Shown: in pieces, positions 52,720 to 63,218 of the stretch
Position numbering within the stretch: the first letter of the stretch is position 1
Layout of the letters: each line of letters starts with the position of its first letter
Source: Chaetoderma sp. LZ-2023a
Lineage: Eukaryota; Mollusca; Caudofoveata; Chaetodermatida; Chaetodermatidae
Direction of reading: 5' to 3'
NCBI GenBank assembly: GCA_034401795.1
Contig: JAVVLW010002894.1
Location: 26,001 to 90,000 of the forward strand
Length of the DNA: 64,000 bases
Position numbers and translations under genes: made by a program
Notes under the pieces: model-generated
The model's database searches: none
What the model saw: the letters and a program-made list of their open reading frames with translations, nothing else
Told to the model about the DNA's origin: nothing

Positions 52720-54827
52720 GCCAAGCCAGCCCCGCCATCATGTGACAAATGCCATAAGTTTGTCCGTGTCGTGTTCAAGGACCATGTCTGTTTTAGGTGT
52801 TCCCTGTGTAATATTGATCATAGGTGTAATGTTTGTGCAGTGTGGTCCGTTGAGATGATGGTTAAGTTCCTTGCCAGGAGGACTTGGCTGGGTCTGACGC
52901 GGGGTCAGGCGATCCGAGAGTAAATCGTGGAGCGCCCGGTTCGGCCGGTGGGGGTGCTCCACGTCCCCAGCTGGAGGTGGCGGAGATGGCACCGCCGGCG
53001 TGGTTTGGTCCGGCTGTGCAGGGTTTTTTCTGCATAGCGTTCTGCCCACGCTGGTGTCGTCCCTGCTACCAAAGGTTGGGGGGCAGTTTCTCCCCATGCC
53101 TGGTACGGATCCTGTCCTCGGACAGGATTCTGGACTGGTTACCGAGGGGGCCGTCTCGTACGGCCCCCTGGCAGTCCCGTCTGGCTTCGGCCAGACGGGT
53201 TTCTGTTTCTCTGCGGCCACCTCCGGGTGGTCCAGTAGCGGTGGCCGGTCCGTCAGGTGTGGGTTCCACGGTTGACTCGTCTAGTGACGACTCTTCGGAG
53301 TCTGAAGACGAGGAGGCCGAGGAGGAGAGGTTGCTGCGGCCCGTGAAGCCGCAGGTGGAGAATATGGAGGTTGATTCCGTCCTGAACGGAACCGGCCTCC
53401 ATTTGTCTGGTTTGGCGCAAGCCAGGTCAGCGGCTCCGCCTATGGCTGAGGCAAATCCGTTACCGTGCACCGGTTCCGTGCGGCTTGGTTTGGCACCAGC
53501 CGTCACGGGAACGGGTGTGCCGGGCCGGGCGTGGTACTCACCTATCTCGCCTGGTCCGGCAGTCGGACGTGGGGTGCCATTGGCGCCTGTGTCCGGCTAT
53601 GGTTCCGCGACTGCTACGGGTCCGTACGGTTTTCCGTGCGGACCTACCCCATGGACCGGAGTGTTTCATGGGGTGGCGGCGGAACCGTGTGGTACCGGAG
53701 TGCCTGGCGTGTCAGCCGTGGCTCCTTGCCGGGAGGCCGTGGCTGGCAGACCCGTGAGCACGTCAACGGGTGACGTGTTTGCGGGAGTGTCTTCATCGGA
53801 GGTAGATTGGTCAGATGCTCTGGCGTGGCTAGCCAGGGTTGACCCGTCTGTGGTTTCGGCCACGGCCGATGAAGATGCGCCCCGTCCGTCGGTTGCGTCG
53901 ATTAGGACGGGGATTTTGCCCGCGGCCCGGATCCAGTCAGTGGGACTGGATCCACGGTTCATAGATTTGTTGGATGCTATTTATAGCAAACAACTAATGA
54001 CCAAGGGTCAGCTCCCTGCGGCCTCCAGGGAGGTGCGGGCAAGATGTCGTATTCCGCGGGGTGAATACGACAGGTATGGTGTAGTCCCGTCGGTCACGGA
54101 GGATGACCGATGGGTACTGGGAGTCCAGAGTGCCGGGTCGGGTGGCCCTGGTCCGGCACTAGTGGATAAGTCCCAGGTACACCAGGAAGAAGTCCTGTCC
54201 CTATGCGATGAGGGTGTGAGGGCAGCGATGAGCGCTGTCAATCACTCTTATCGTCTCCTTCAGTCGGTGTGGGCTGAAGCGGGGGCAGGCCACCCTGTGC
54301 CACCTGTGGCGCTCTCATGTGTTAATGACGGCTTGGTGCTGTCAATGGACGCATTGGCAAGGGTGCAAGCGCGAGTGACGAAGTCCAGGAGGCAAATGGT
54401 CATTGACCATATGCGTCCGGCTACGGCAGTCAGGGAGCGTCTTCTTGGGACGCCCCTGACAGGGCCTAGCATCTTTGGTGGCCAAGCGCGGGCCATCTTA
54501 CAGGACATCGCCAGTATCGCGCAGAATCGGTTAGCGGTAAACCTACAGCTAGAGCTAGTGCGGCAAGCGCACGCACTAGGGGCTGTGGGGAAACCGCTAA
54601 CGGGACAGCCTTCAAAGAAGCATAAGAGCAAGGCGAAAGCCAGGCCTGTTGTGACTTCTGCTTCAGCTGGGTTCTCGGAGCCGCCGCCGGCGAAGAAGCC
54701 CGGGAAGGTTGTAGAGGCGGCTACCCTCCCCAATGTTGCTCCTGACCGCCCTAGAGGCGGGAAGGGCAAGGGGAAGGGTAAGGGTAAGGCCTTAAAGGGC
54801 GGACAGAAGGGGCCGAAGCGTACCTGA
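52720..54827 (+). pseudogene. DIRS gag-like protein, frameshifted near 52,880
   Basis: From 52,720 the frame gives CDKCHKF, VCFRCSLCNIDHRCNVCAVW, a Cys-rich zinc-binding region, then MMVKFLARR. One base later the frame changes to the long frame of 52,884-54,827. That part is Gly/Pro rich, has an acidic DSSSDDSSESEDEEAEEE cluster, a helical core (FIDLLDAIYSKQLMTKGQLP; AILQDIASIAQNRLAVNLQL) and a Lys/Gly tail (GKGKGKGKGKALKGG). Gag packages element RNA in this family. Confidence 0.8.
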
Positions 54828-54884
54828 GGGTACGCAAGCTCCCTTCATATCTGCCTGGACCGCGCCTGTGCGACAGGAAAAGCG

Positions 54885-56133
54885 GTGCCAGTTATACCCG
54901 TCGTGCCTAGAACGAAATGGTTCTCACTCTCTTTCGTTAAGAAAGAGGGGGGGGGGGGGGGGCGGACTGCGAGCCGGACAACCCCGTTAGACGTCGAGGC
55001 GTCTATGGTGGGTGGAAGGCTCATGCGTTTCGTCGAGGCCTGGCGAGGTGTGACGTCAGACAGTCTGGTCCTGGGATGGTTATCCCAGGGTTACATGCCG
55101 GAGTGGTGGGACTTTCCACCACAAAATCTGTCTTTGGCACCTGTCTGGACACCCGTACCAAGGGAGCCAGACAAGTTAGAAGCCGTTCAAAAGGAAGTGT
55201 CGGGTTTTCTTCTGAAGGGAGCAATAAAACCAGCAAACCGGAACACTCCAGGCTTCTATTCAAACATGTTCCTTGTCCCCAAGAGCACAGGGGGATGGAG
55301 ACCCATACTCAATCTCAGGCCATTAAATTGGTTTATCCATACGCCTCGGTTCCAGATGGAAACGCCGAGGTCGGTAATGGCGGGATTGAGGAAAGGAATG
55401 TGGTGTGTATCGATCGATATTTCCACATTCCGATGAATCGGAGTTGGCACAGGTTTCTGAGATTTGCGTTTCAGAATCAAGTATGGGAGTTTACAGTTCT
55501 CCCGTTTGGCCTGTCGACAGCTCCGAGGGTTTTCACAAGAGTGGTCCTTGCGGTGACAGCGTTTCTCAGAAAAGAGAACGTGGCGCTACACACCTACATA
55601 GACGACTGGCTGCTCAAGGCAGACTCGGCAGCCAGGTTGAACGTGGATACTGCTCTGACTCTGAAGTTACTTTCAGATCTAGGCTGGATAGTCAACGAAG
55701 AGAAATCCGAGTTGACGCCCACTCAACATTTCGTTTATTTGGGGATGCGATTCGACCTCGAGGAGGGCAGGGTTTAACCGTCAGAGCCCAGAGTGGTGTC
55801 TCTGTTAGCCATCCTCAGGAGTTTTCGAGTGGGAAACCACATTCAGGCGAGGCGGTTCCTTCAGATGCTGGGCATGATGGTCTCCATGGAGCAGGTTATC
55901 CCGTACGCTGCTCTAATGCGAAGACCTATCCAGTTGTATCTGATGTCTCTGTGGAAACAGAGAACAGAACCCCTGTCAAAACTGGTGCCAGTTTTGGAGC
56001 CGATAATATCGCATCTTCTATGGTGGAAACAGCGTCAGAATCTCCTAATAGGGGTTTCGCTGCACCTACCCCACCCCCAGCTGTCCGTCTACACGGATGC
56101 ATCGCTGGAGGGGTGGGGTGCCTGCCTGGGAGA
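54885..56133 (+). pseudogene. DIRS pol, reverse transcriptase and start of RNase H
   Basis: RT motifs in order: NTPGFYSNMFLVPKSTGGWR and ILNLRPLN (54,885-55,436 frame), then after a shift near 55,420 FRFLRFAF-like sequence, VLPFGLSTAPRVFTRV (motif B) and HTYIDDWLLKA (YxDD, motif C). A TAA at 55,775-55,777 lies in frame; the frame then continues into RNase H with VYTDASLEGWGA at 56,090-56,125, where the hAT element interrupts it. A G homopolymer at about 54,947-54,962 is a further shift risk. These motifs are of the DIRS/Ngaro type. Confidence 0.9.
56126..56133 (+). repeat. hAT target site duplication, left
   Basis: CTGGGAGA, repeated at 59,446-59,453. Confidence 0.93.
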
Positions 56134-56336
56134 CAGGGTTGATAAAAATCATGATTTTTTTTATAAAAATCAAAAAAATCGGATTTTTTTGATTTTAATC
56201 GATTTTTTTGATTTAAATCAGATTTTTATAACCATGTTTTTTATATTACTAATTAATGATAAGATATGCAATTTTAAGTCAATTTAATTAATTTATTTCA
56301 AATCAGATCAATATAGTTATACATGTATATGATGAT

Positions 56337-57748
56337 TCATTTGTTAAGTAACTTGTAAACAAAAACAAGCTTGCCAGCTTTCTCAGTACCAAGACGGTTT
56401 CTCACTTTTGAATGCACAAAACCAAAAGTTGAGAATATTCTCTCAACACCTGCACTAGAGGCAGTAGCACCAAGTATTGCATATATCATGTTTAGCACAT
56501 GGTCACTGACTCTGTCTGATAGAGATTTCCACCAGGCAAAGGGAGACACAGATTCCAGAACAGATGAACTAAACAAGTAATCCTTAAATGGATCTGCTCT
56601 GGCCCGGTAGTTCATGATTATAGGTATCATGTCTGGGGATGACACAGACACATACTCCATCACACTGTCAGTTTCCTTGGTAGACAATCCTTTACCAGCA
56701 GTACGCGGATCCAAAATATAGGCGAGATAGTGGGCAGGAGTGAGTGCCTGCTTACATCGTTCGTGGAACTTCTTCATAATGCTTAATGATACCCCACCTT
56801 CTTCAAAGTCTTTTTCCAACTTCTTCCATACACTAACTGCATCACTGAGAAAACAGCTATCACTCTGTACTATATCCAGGGCAATGGAGATTGGCTTAAG
56901 GAGCCTCAAATAGTCCTCTGCTTGTCTCTTTATCCCAATATTTTGCACTTTACTAGCCACATTTGTGTCTATACTATCCCTATTTTCCTCACACACTTTC
57001 AAAATGATGGACCAGTTATCCAGGTAGCACTGAAGGCAGTCAGCTAGCGTATTCCAGCGGACATCTTGTGGTAGGACGAGTCGCTTGCCTCCCTCTGCCT
57101 TGTACCATGCTGCTGGTAAATGTGTATTGCGAAAGTACTTCACAATCTGTGTGACGTGTTCCTTAACACCCTTGATCTCTATGTCATGAGCAAGTATGTT
57201 CATGAGGTGGGCTGAACATCCATGGGCAATAATGTCTTTGTGGTCTTTCTTCAGTTCTTCACGCATCTTACGCATGTTAGCCGCATTGTCAGTTACAATG
57301 CTACCTATGTTACATTTAAACTGTTCTTCGCAATGTTTAATAGCACTACTAGCAACCTGTTTCATGTACTCAGCAGTGTGACTGTGGCCTGAGGTATCCA
57401 CAGTCTCAGTAAGATAGGAATCACCATCCGAAGTGGTTACAGAGACACAAACTACAGGTTCATTATGTATATTACTCCAACCATCTAAACACATGGAGAC
57501 AGTCTTGCCTTCAAGCCTTTCTTTACACTCATCCTGCAGTGACTGCTGAACCTTGTCCAGTAAACTACCGGCTACTTCATACCGACTTGGTGGGCAGTAG
57601 CCTGGTCTCAGCATCTGGACTAGTTTAATGAACTCTGGATGTGTGACTGCAGAGAATGGTGTGTTAGTAGCGTACACGTAGCGACCGACTTGCTCATCGA
57701 TGGCGTCTTTCTCAATTTGGGATGTTCTCAAAACATAGTGGTCTAGAC
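56337..57748 (-). CDS. hAT transposase, exon 2 (catalytic and dimerisation domains)
   Basis: Acceptor TTTTATTTTGCAG ends at 57,749; the exon starts in phase 1 and is open for 470 codons to TAA at 56,337-56,339. RNase H-like fold signatures: MCLDGWSNIHNEP (first acidic residue), IVTDNAANMRKM (second) and SSAGVERIFSTFGF (third, Glu in VER). The C-terminal KVRNRLGTEKAGKLVFVYKLL is the hAT dimerisation motif. No internal stop, so the protein may be intact. The open frame continues upstream to 57,812 only because intron sequence happens to be open. Confidence 0.92.
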
Positions 57749-57760
57749 CTGCAAAATAAA

Positions 57761-58260
57761 ATATTACTGTATCAGCCAGGAAAGGTAGACACATGTGGGA
57801 TAATGTTGACATTAGTGTGCTAAGGGTTAACTGGCTGACTGCTCTGAGCTACTTGAGAATAGTTTCAAGCTGCATTACTCAAAACCTGCTAAATAGTGTG
57901 AAAACAATATAACTCAAAGTTGTTGGTGATTTATTCACCAAGAAGTTTCAGTCAAATTGTTTTCAAAATATTCAAGTAAATTTTTTTAGTTATTAATTTA
58001 GCAATATTACTGTTTCAGCCAGGAAAGGTAGACACATGTGGGATAATGTTGACATTAGTGTGCTAAGGGTTAACTGGCTGACTGCTCTGAGCTACTTGAG
58101 AATAGTTTCAAGCTGCATTACTCAAAACCTGCTAAATAGTGTGAAAACAATTTGACTGAAAGTTGTTGGTGATTTACTCACCAAGAAGTTTCAGTCAAAT
58201 TGTTTTCAAAATATTTAGTAGTTTTTAGATGAGTCTCACTATAGTTTTCTGACATAAATC
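57761..58260. repeat. Tandem duplication of about 245 bp in the hAT transposase intron
   Basis: ATATTACTGT(A/T)TCAGCCAGGA through CTAAATAGTGTGAAAACAAT occurs at about 57,761-57,910 and 58,007-58,150. Each copy is followed by a type 3 hairpin. The first copy overlaps the exon 2 acceptor region. Confidence 0.85.
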
Positions 58261-58692
58261 TTTTTAGGAATTTGGGATTAAAATTACAGTACTATGCAGT
58301 GATAAGGTTAATGTGTCCAAATTAAGCCAATTAACTACCTGACTGCTTAACTGTTATGTAACACCACAGGTGTTATCACCTCACACAATCAATAAAGGGG
58401 TCTGCTCTTGAACAACACTGCTGTCCTATAAAGATCTCACAGTAATAGACTAACTAAGGTGGTAACCCTTTGATTGCCTTGTTTATTTAATTTATTTTTA
58501 AATAAGGCAGTGTATTTGTTTGCAAAATTATTTAACTGTAGAAAACATATAGACTGTAACTGAAGGATTAGCTATTAATCAGTTTTAATTACTTGGTCAA
58601 GAGTTAGGCTGAGTTAGTGTGTGGTCTGTCGGTCAGATTATCAGTCTGTTTGTCAGTTAAATTTTTATTCACAAAATATTATATTCTCTTAC

Positions 58693-58960
58693 CTGCACTG
58701 ATTTTGGTTCTCTTGGTAGGCATACACAACGGTGATGACTCCCCTGCCTCTGGGGCAGGGCGCTTCCTAGGCGTAGAGACTGTTATTGCTGGTGTATCTT
58801 GTGTATCAGTCTTACATTCACTATGATGCTGCTTCATACGTGCTACTATGCCTTGCATAGATTTGCCACATTCTTTACACTTAGCCTTACAACCAGATTT
58901 ACCAATCTCAACATCCTTATCAAAGTACATCCAAATGTGATCTTGCTTTCTTCCAGGCAT
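58693..58960 (-). CDS. hAT transposase, exon 1 (BED zinc finger)
   Basis: ATG at 58,960 (MPGRKQDHIWMYFDKD) leads into a BED finger: CKAKCKECGKSMQG, then RMKQHHSEC, giving the C-x2-C ... H-x(4-5)-C ligands. It ends at GTGCAG|GTAAGAG, phase 1, and joins exon 2 in frame, giving about 559 residues. BED fingers bind the transposon ends in this family. Confidence 0.9.
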
Positions 58961-59445
58961 CTTAACTTATTTTGAACAAATGATGAGTTAAGAAACATTC
59001 TATTTGCTTATATGTACTGTGGGATTCAATGTGTTTTCTTAACCTGGCTGCATGTAAACCAGATCTCTCTTACACGAGTGCTGTCTATGTTTTTTTATCC
59101 ATCAATGTCCATCAGTTTACATACATTGTTTATCAAAGTCAGAGAAAGGAGTTAGCCTGAATGTTTTGATAATCTAGCAAAGTCTGGGCAGTAAATGGGG
59201 ATAATGGGGTTATAGTATCAGGGACAGAAGCAACACCTATAAAACAACTGTGAGGCAAGGTCAAAACAACAGTTTTTAAAGGTTATTGGGTGTATACAGA
59301 TGAAATAAAGCAAGTAATACAATATGATGATTTTATTAAAAAAACACTGACTTTTAAAAAAATCGCATCATGATTTTTTTGGACTGATTTTAATCATGAT
59401 TTAAATCACTGATTTTAATCATTTGATTTAAATCAAACAACCCTG

Positions 59446-61200
59446 CTGGGAGAACACCAGGTCTCGGGCACATGGACTCTCCCGGAGAGTCAGCTGCATA
59501 TCAATCTGTTGGAAATGATGGCAGTGGAACTGGCGTTGGAAGAGTTCCTTCCGATGATCAGGGGCAAGGTGATATTGATACGGTCGGACAATTCGACAGT
59601 AGTATCATATATAAATCGCCAAGGCGGGACCAGGTCGCCCACTCTGTGCATCAGGGTGTGGCACTTGATTCAATGGTGCAGGAATTACTCGGTTGTTTTG
59701 AAAGCAGCTCATATTCCTGGCCGATTGAACATTCTGGCGGATGCTTTGTCTCGCAGACAGAGAATCCTGCCAACAGAATGGTCCCTCAACCCTCCAGTTC
59801 TGCGACGGATCTTCGAGCATTGGGGCAAACCCAACGTGGACTTGTTCGCCACAAAGGAAAATGCTCTAATCATGACATATGTCTCGCCGATTCCAGATCC
59901 AAATGCCGTCGATACAGACGCTCTGGCGATAAGCTGGAGAGGGATGCACGCTTACGCGTACCCACCCACCATTCTTCTACCGAAGGTATTGGTGAAGGTC
60001 AGGGAGGAACCGTGTCTGGTCCTGCTAATAGCGCCGTATTGGCCGAGCAGGGCGTGGTTCACGGATCTTCTAGATCTGCTGGTGGAAAATCCTGTGCAGT
60101 TGCCCGAAGATTCCGAACATAATCTCCCAGGCCAAGGGACGCTTCCTACACGAGCGTCCCGAAATGTTAAAATTGACTGCGTGGATGTTATCAAACAACG
60201 TTCCACGTCGGAAGGCTTTTCTCGACAGGCTGCTGATTTCATCGCGGCTGCGAGAAGGAGGTCAACCTTCAAGTCATATAACAACAAGGTTAACAGATTT
60301 GCAGACTGGTGTGAAGAAAAGGGGTATTGATACCTTTCAATCCACTATCAGCAAATAGCAGACTTTCTCTGTGAGCTGTTCTTTTGAGGACTAGCTCCCG
60401 TCACAATTGCTGGATACAAGTCAGCTTTGGCATCAGTTATCCCTTGTCTAGCCAACAGGGATAGTCCAGAGGTGGCCCAGTTAAATGTGATGTTGAAGGG
60501 AATCAGCAATCTCCGACCGAGACAACCGGTAGTCATTCCAGCCTGGAGTCTATCTTTAGTGCTTAATGTACTGGCCAAGCACCCTTTCGAACCGTTGCGT
60601 TCGGCTAGTCTAAAGCATTTGACTCTAAAGGCGGTCTTTCTATTGGCAGCTTCCTCAGCTAGAAGGCGCAGTGAGATCCATGCGCTTTCGGCAGAGAGGA
60701 ACCGATTTATTGTTTCTGGAGAAGGTCTGCGTCTTCTGCCAAGAGCAGAGGTTATGTCAAAGAACCAATCTTTGAGATATCCCGGCAAACCGATCATTAT
60801 ACCGAAGTTAACTAGGTTTGATCGTGATGCCAGTGTCTGGTGCCCGGTCCGTGCTTTGACTAAGTACAAGAAACGGACTGACTCGTTACGGTCGAACGAT
60901 AGACATCTGTGGATCTGCCATAAAAAGTCTTATGGCGCCGCATCCATGGATACTATCTCTCGTTGGCTGGTCGAACGCATTCAGACTACTCACGAGATGG
61001 CGACTGGGCACCAGGTGCAAGGAGTAAGGGCACACAATGTCAGAGGAATAGCCGCCTCGACCGCCCTTTACAATGGTGTTCCGTTATAGGACATCATGGC
61101 CGTTGCACAATGGCACTGTGAGTCCTCATTCACGGATTACTATATGAGGGTTGTGTCAGACTCAGCGAATCCACTCGCTTTAACTGTTTTGAAACGATAG
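59446..61200 (+). pseudogene. DIRS pol, rest of RNase H and tyrosine recombinase
   Basis: RNase H continues with LLEMMAVELALEE, RSDNSTVVSYINRQGG and HIPGRLNILADALSRR. A linker with PNVDLFATKEN and YAYPPTILLPKVL, normal for DIRS, follows. The recombinase shows SARRRSEIHAL (first Arg), HNVRGIAAS (His-x-x-Arg) and FTDYYMRV (Tyr nucleophile). All lie in one frame, broken by TGA at 60,328, TGA at 60,385 and TAG at 61,087, ending TAG at 61,198-61,200. In the family the recombinase integrates a circular DNA copy without target duplication. Confidence 0.9.
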
Positions 61201-61701
61201 TTAGTGACCACACTGCTTTTCACCCTTTTCTCACTTTGGTAAGAAAAGAACCTAAAGCAGGCATGGTCAGGCGAGAGGATGTCAACCAGATTGTGTCACC
61301 GATGGCCGAACCGGTGAATGGTTGGAGGCGGTACGTCTGAAGTCCAATTATCATAAGGTAATTCAATAAGTGAGAGTTTTTTGTATTATGTATATGTATC
61401 ATGTTCATTCATCTTATATATTCATGCTCATTCCCAGGCTAATACATGGAAGATGCAGGGAGTAGTTAACCCTCTTGGCATATTTGTGTTTTCAGGCGAG
61501 ATACATGTTCGTTAGTTCTCTCCCTTTTCTTAGGAGGAAAAAGGGGGGGGGGGGCTGTGACGCGAATGTGATTCGGTTCCGTGAACTTGACGGTCCTTTT
61601 AGGTCTCCGTTAGTCAAGTTTGAAGTCTAAAATCTTTCTCCAAGGGGCAAAATTAGCATTTATGGCTTGCCCCTTCCCACCAGGTTACTGATCAAATCTG
61701 G

Positions 61702-61804
61702 TGTATATCAGAAGTAACAGAATGGTGAGTATTGATCGAAGGAGAATGCAGGAAATGTCAATTTCCCTTTCTCCGAGATCTAACAATACTCACCATTCTG
61801 TTAC
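61702..61804 (-). repeat. DIRS internal complementary region (circle-junction copy)
   Basis: 61,702-61,747 is the reverse complement of the element's left end; 61,748-61,804 is the reverse complement of its right end. The switch falls between GGAGAAT and GCAGGAAATG. Together they equal the sequence formed if the two ends were joined, the template function proposed for DIRS1 elements. Confidence 0.92.
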
Positions 61805-61857
61805 GGACCCAGCCTCCCAGCCCCACGGAAGCAAGCCATAGTTTTCTCTTGTTTGGT

Positions 61858-62015
61858 GGCTATGCAAACAAATGAGCTCTATGGTAAACGGGTACTCGGC
61901 AGTTGGGAGCCGAGTACCCGGTTCCCAGGAGTCGGTAAAGCTTTCTAAGTCTATAATCCTAGAGCCGCTGTCAAGGCCAGCTGTATATCAGAAGTAACAG
62001 AATGGTGAGTATTGT
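61858..62015 (+). repeat. DIRS right inverted terminal repeat
   Basis: GGCTATGCAAACAAATGAGC to GTAACAGAATGGTGAGTATT, complementary to 51,648-51,804. The unique right end follows to about 62,051. Confidence 0.93.
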
Positions 62016-62399
62016 TAGATCTCGGGGAAAGGGAAATTAACATTTCCTGCAATCTATCATATTTTTAGGTTAGCAAAACTTCAAATTTTTCCAAAATTAA
62101 TATGCGATGTATTGTTTATTTCACATCAAGAGTATACTTACCACCCTGATACTTCATGATATTTCCTAAATATCGACATAGCTTCAATAATACTCAGAAT
62201 TAAAAAGAAACTGCCCCCACTGGGCAGGTTACACAACTGACAGACCAACGGATGTGCAGCCCAAACTTGCACATGCGCGGGGCTGACTCATTCTCTTCTT
62301 AAAATATTGACCTGCCATTGCAACACGCTTTCTAGCCTTGCTTTTGCTTTCTTTTTGAAGCTTTGAGTTGTTTTGCAACTTGTTTGACTGTTTATTAGT

Positions 62400-62450
62400 A
62401 TGTCTGACGCTGCCAAGTCGCCGGAGGATGCTCCCGGTCCAAGCCATCAG
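62400..62450 (+). CDS. Predicted gag leader exon of the second DIRS-like element
   Basis: ATG, 17 codons (MSDAAKSPEDAPGPSHQ), then CAG|GTGTAC. Same phase and Gln-ending design as 51,922-51,948 in the first element. The acceptor is not certain; CTTTTCAG at about 63,219 is a candidate. Confidence 0.35.
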
Positions 62451-63218
62451 GTGTACTTTAGTAAATTTATTGATAAAAAATTTGACTCGGATGGTATTTC
62501 CGGGATTCGCGCTATCTCGTGGATACGTCTTTATTAGGCTAGCTCTTTTATGGGGGAGGCCTATATATTAGCTAACGCATGTTGTGCTTTATTTTTCAGA
62601 CACATGAGCTAATATTTGAAGGGTATCCTTTTATTTAAACAATATTTATACTTGGTTTCTGGCTCCTTCTATTTATTATGAGTTTGCTGAGGGAGTTATT
62701 ACCATAAGAAGTAATTTCTCTGCATTCTCCCCCACAGGGTTTTTGGACTCAGGATCAGGTATTCATGTGTTGTTTATCAGACTTCACTCATCCTCAGAAG
62801 TCGTCTGATGAGGTTATTTAGGAGAGAGAAAAAAATTTCAATCATTTTATTTCTAAATATTTTAGAAGTTTTTTGACTGAGTGTTGAGTTATTTATCTCT
62901 CTTGATGGTTTGCATAGGTTCATTGTGTTTATAAAGTTCAATTACTAATGAATCTGTGTTTTGAGCTATGAAGTCTAAAAAAGTTTGCCTCTCAAGTATT
63001 CAAGTTCGAATTCTTATGTCTCCCTTGTCTTCTTAAAGAAGTATAACAAGGTTTTAGGATTTGTTTACTTTTTGTCAGGCCTATAGTTTTTTCTATGGGC
63101 CTGGCTTATCTTTCATTTGATGGTCAAAAGTTTTCCTTATGGATCTTATTAGCCTTCTGCAATTGGTTTTTTGGTTCATCATAACTAAAAACTAATTGTT
63201 TCCATTTGTGTCTTTTCA
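62451..63218 (+). other. Predicted gag intron of the second DIRS-like element
   Basis: T-rich, with acceptor-like CCCCCACAG at 62,740 and CTTTTCAG at about 63,219. No domain recognised inside. Confidence 0.3.

Larger units (their letters stand above)
56134..59445 (-). mobile_element. Autonomous-type hAT transposon nested in the DIRS element
   Basis: Termini CAGGGTTG and CAACCCTG with 8-bp duplications CTGGGAGA. Both subterminal regions are packed with GATTTAAATCA / TGATTTTAATC motifs, likely transposase binding sites. It carries a two-exon transposase on the minus strand. Excision in silico with one duplication removed restores the DIRS RNase H frame exactly. Confidence 0.95.
51634..62051 (+). 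mobile_element. DIRS-type tyrosine-recombinase retrotransposon with a nested hAT element
   Basis: Inverted terminal repeats (51,648-51,804 and 61,858-62,015), an internal complementary region (61,702-61,804), gag, RT/RNase H and a tyrosine recombinase in that order identify a DIRS1-type element. Removing the 3,312-bp hAT insertion and one 8-bp duplication leaves about 7.1 kb. The extreme ends (ATTCTCC at 51,634 and CTGCA at about 62,051) are set by the internal region, which copies the joined ends. Coding regions have several stops and shifts, so it is inactive. Confidence 0.92.

Noticed and set aside
53066-53506. Minus-strand frame inside DIRS gag
   Set aside because: A GC-rich shadow of the gag frame with no family motif; the same applies to 52,738-53,220 and 54,260-54,769 on the minus strand.
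57749-57812. Extension of the hAT transposase frame upstream to 57,812
   Set aside because: The acceptor at 57,749 and the phase-matched BED exon show that this part is intron.
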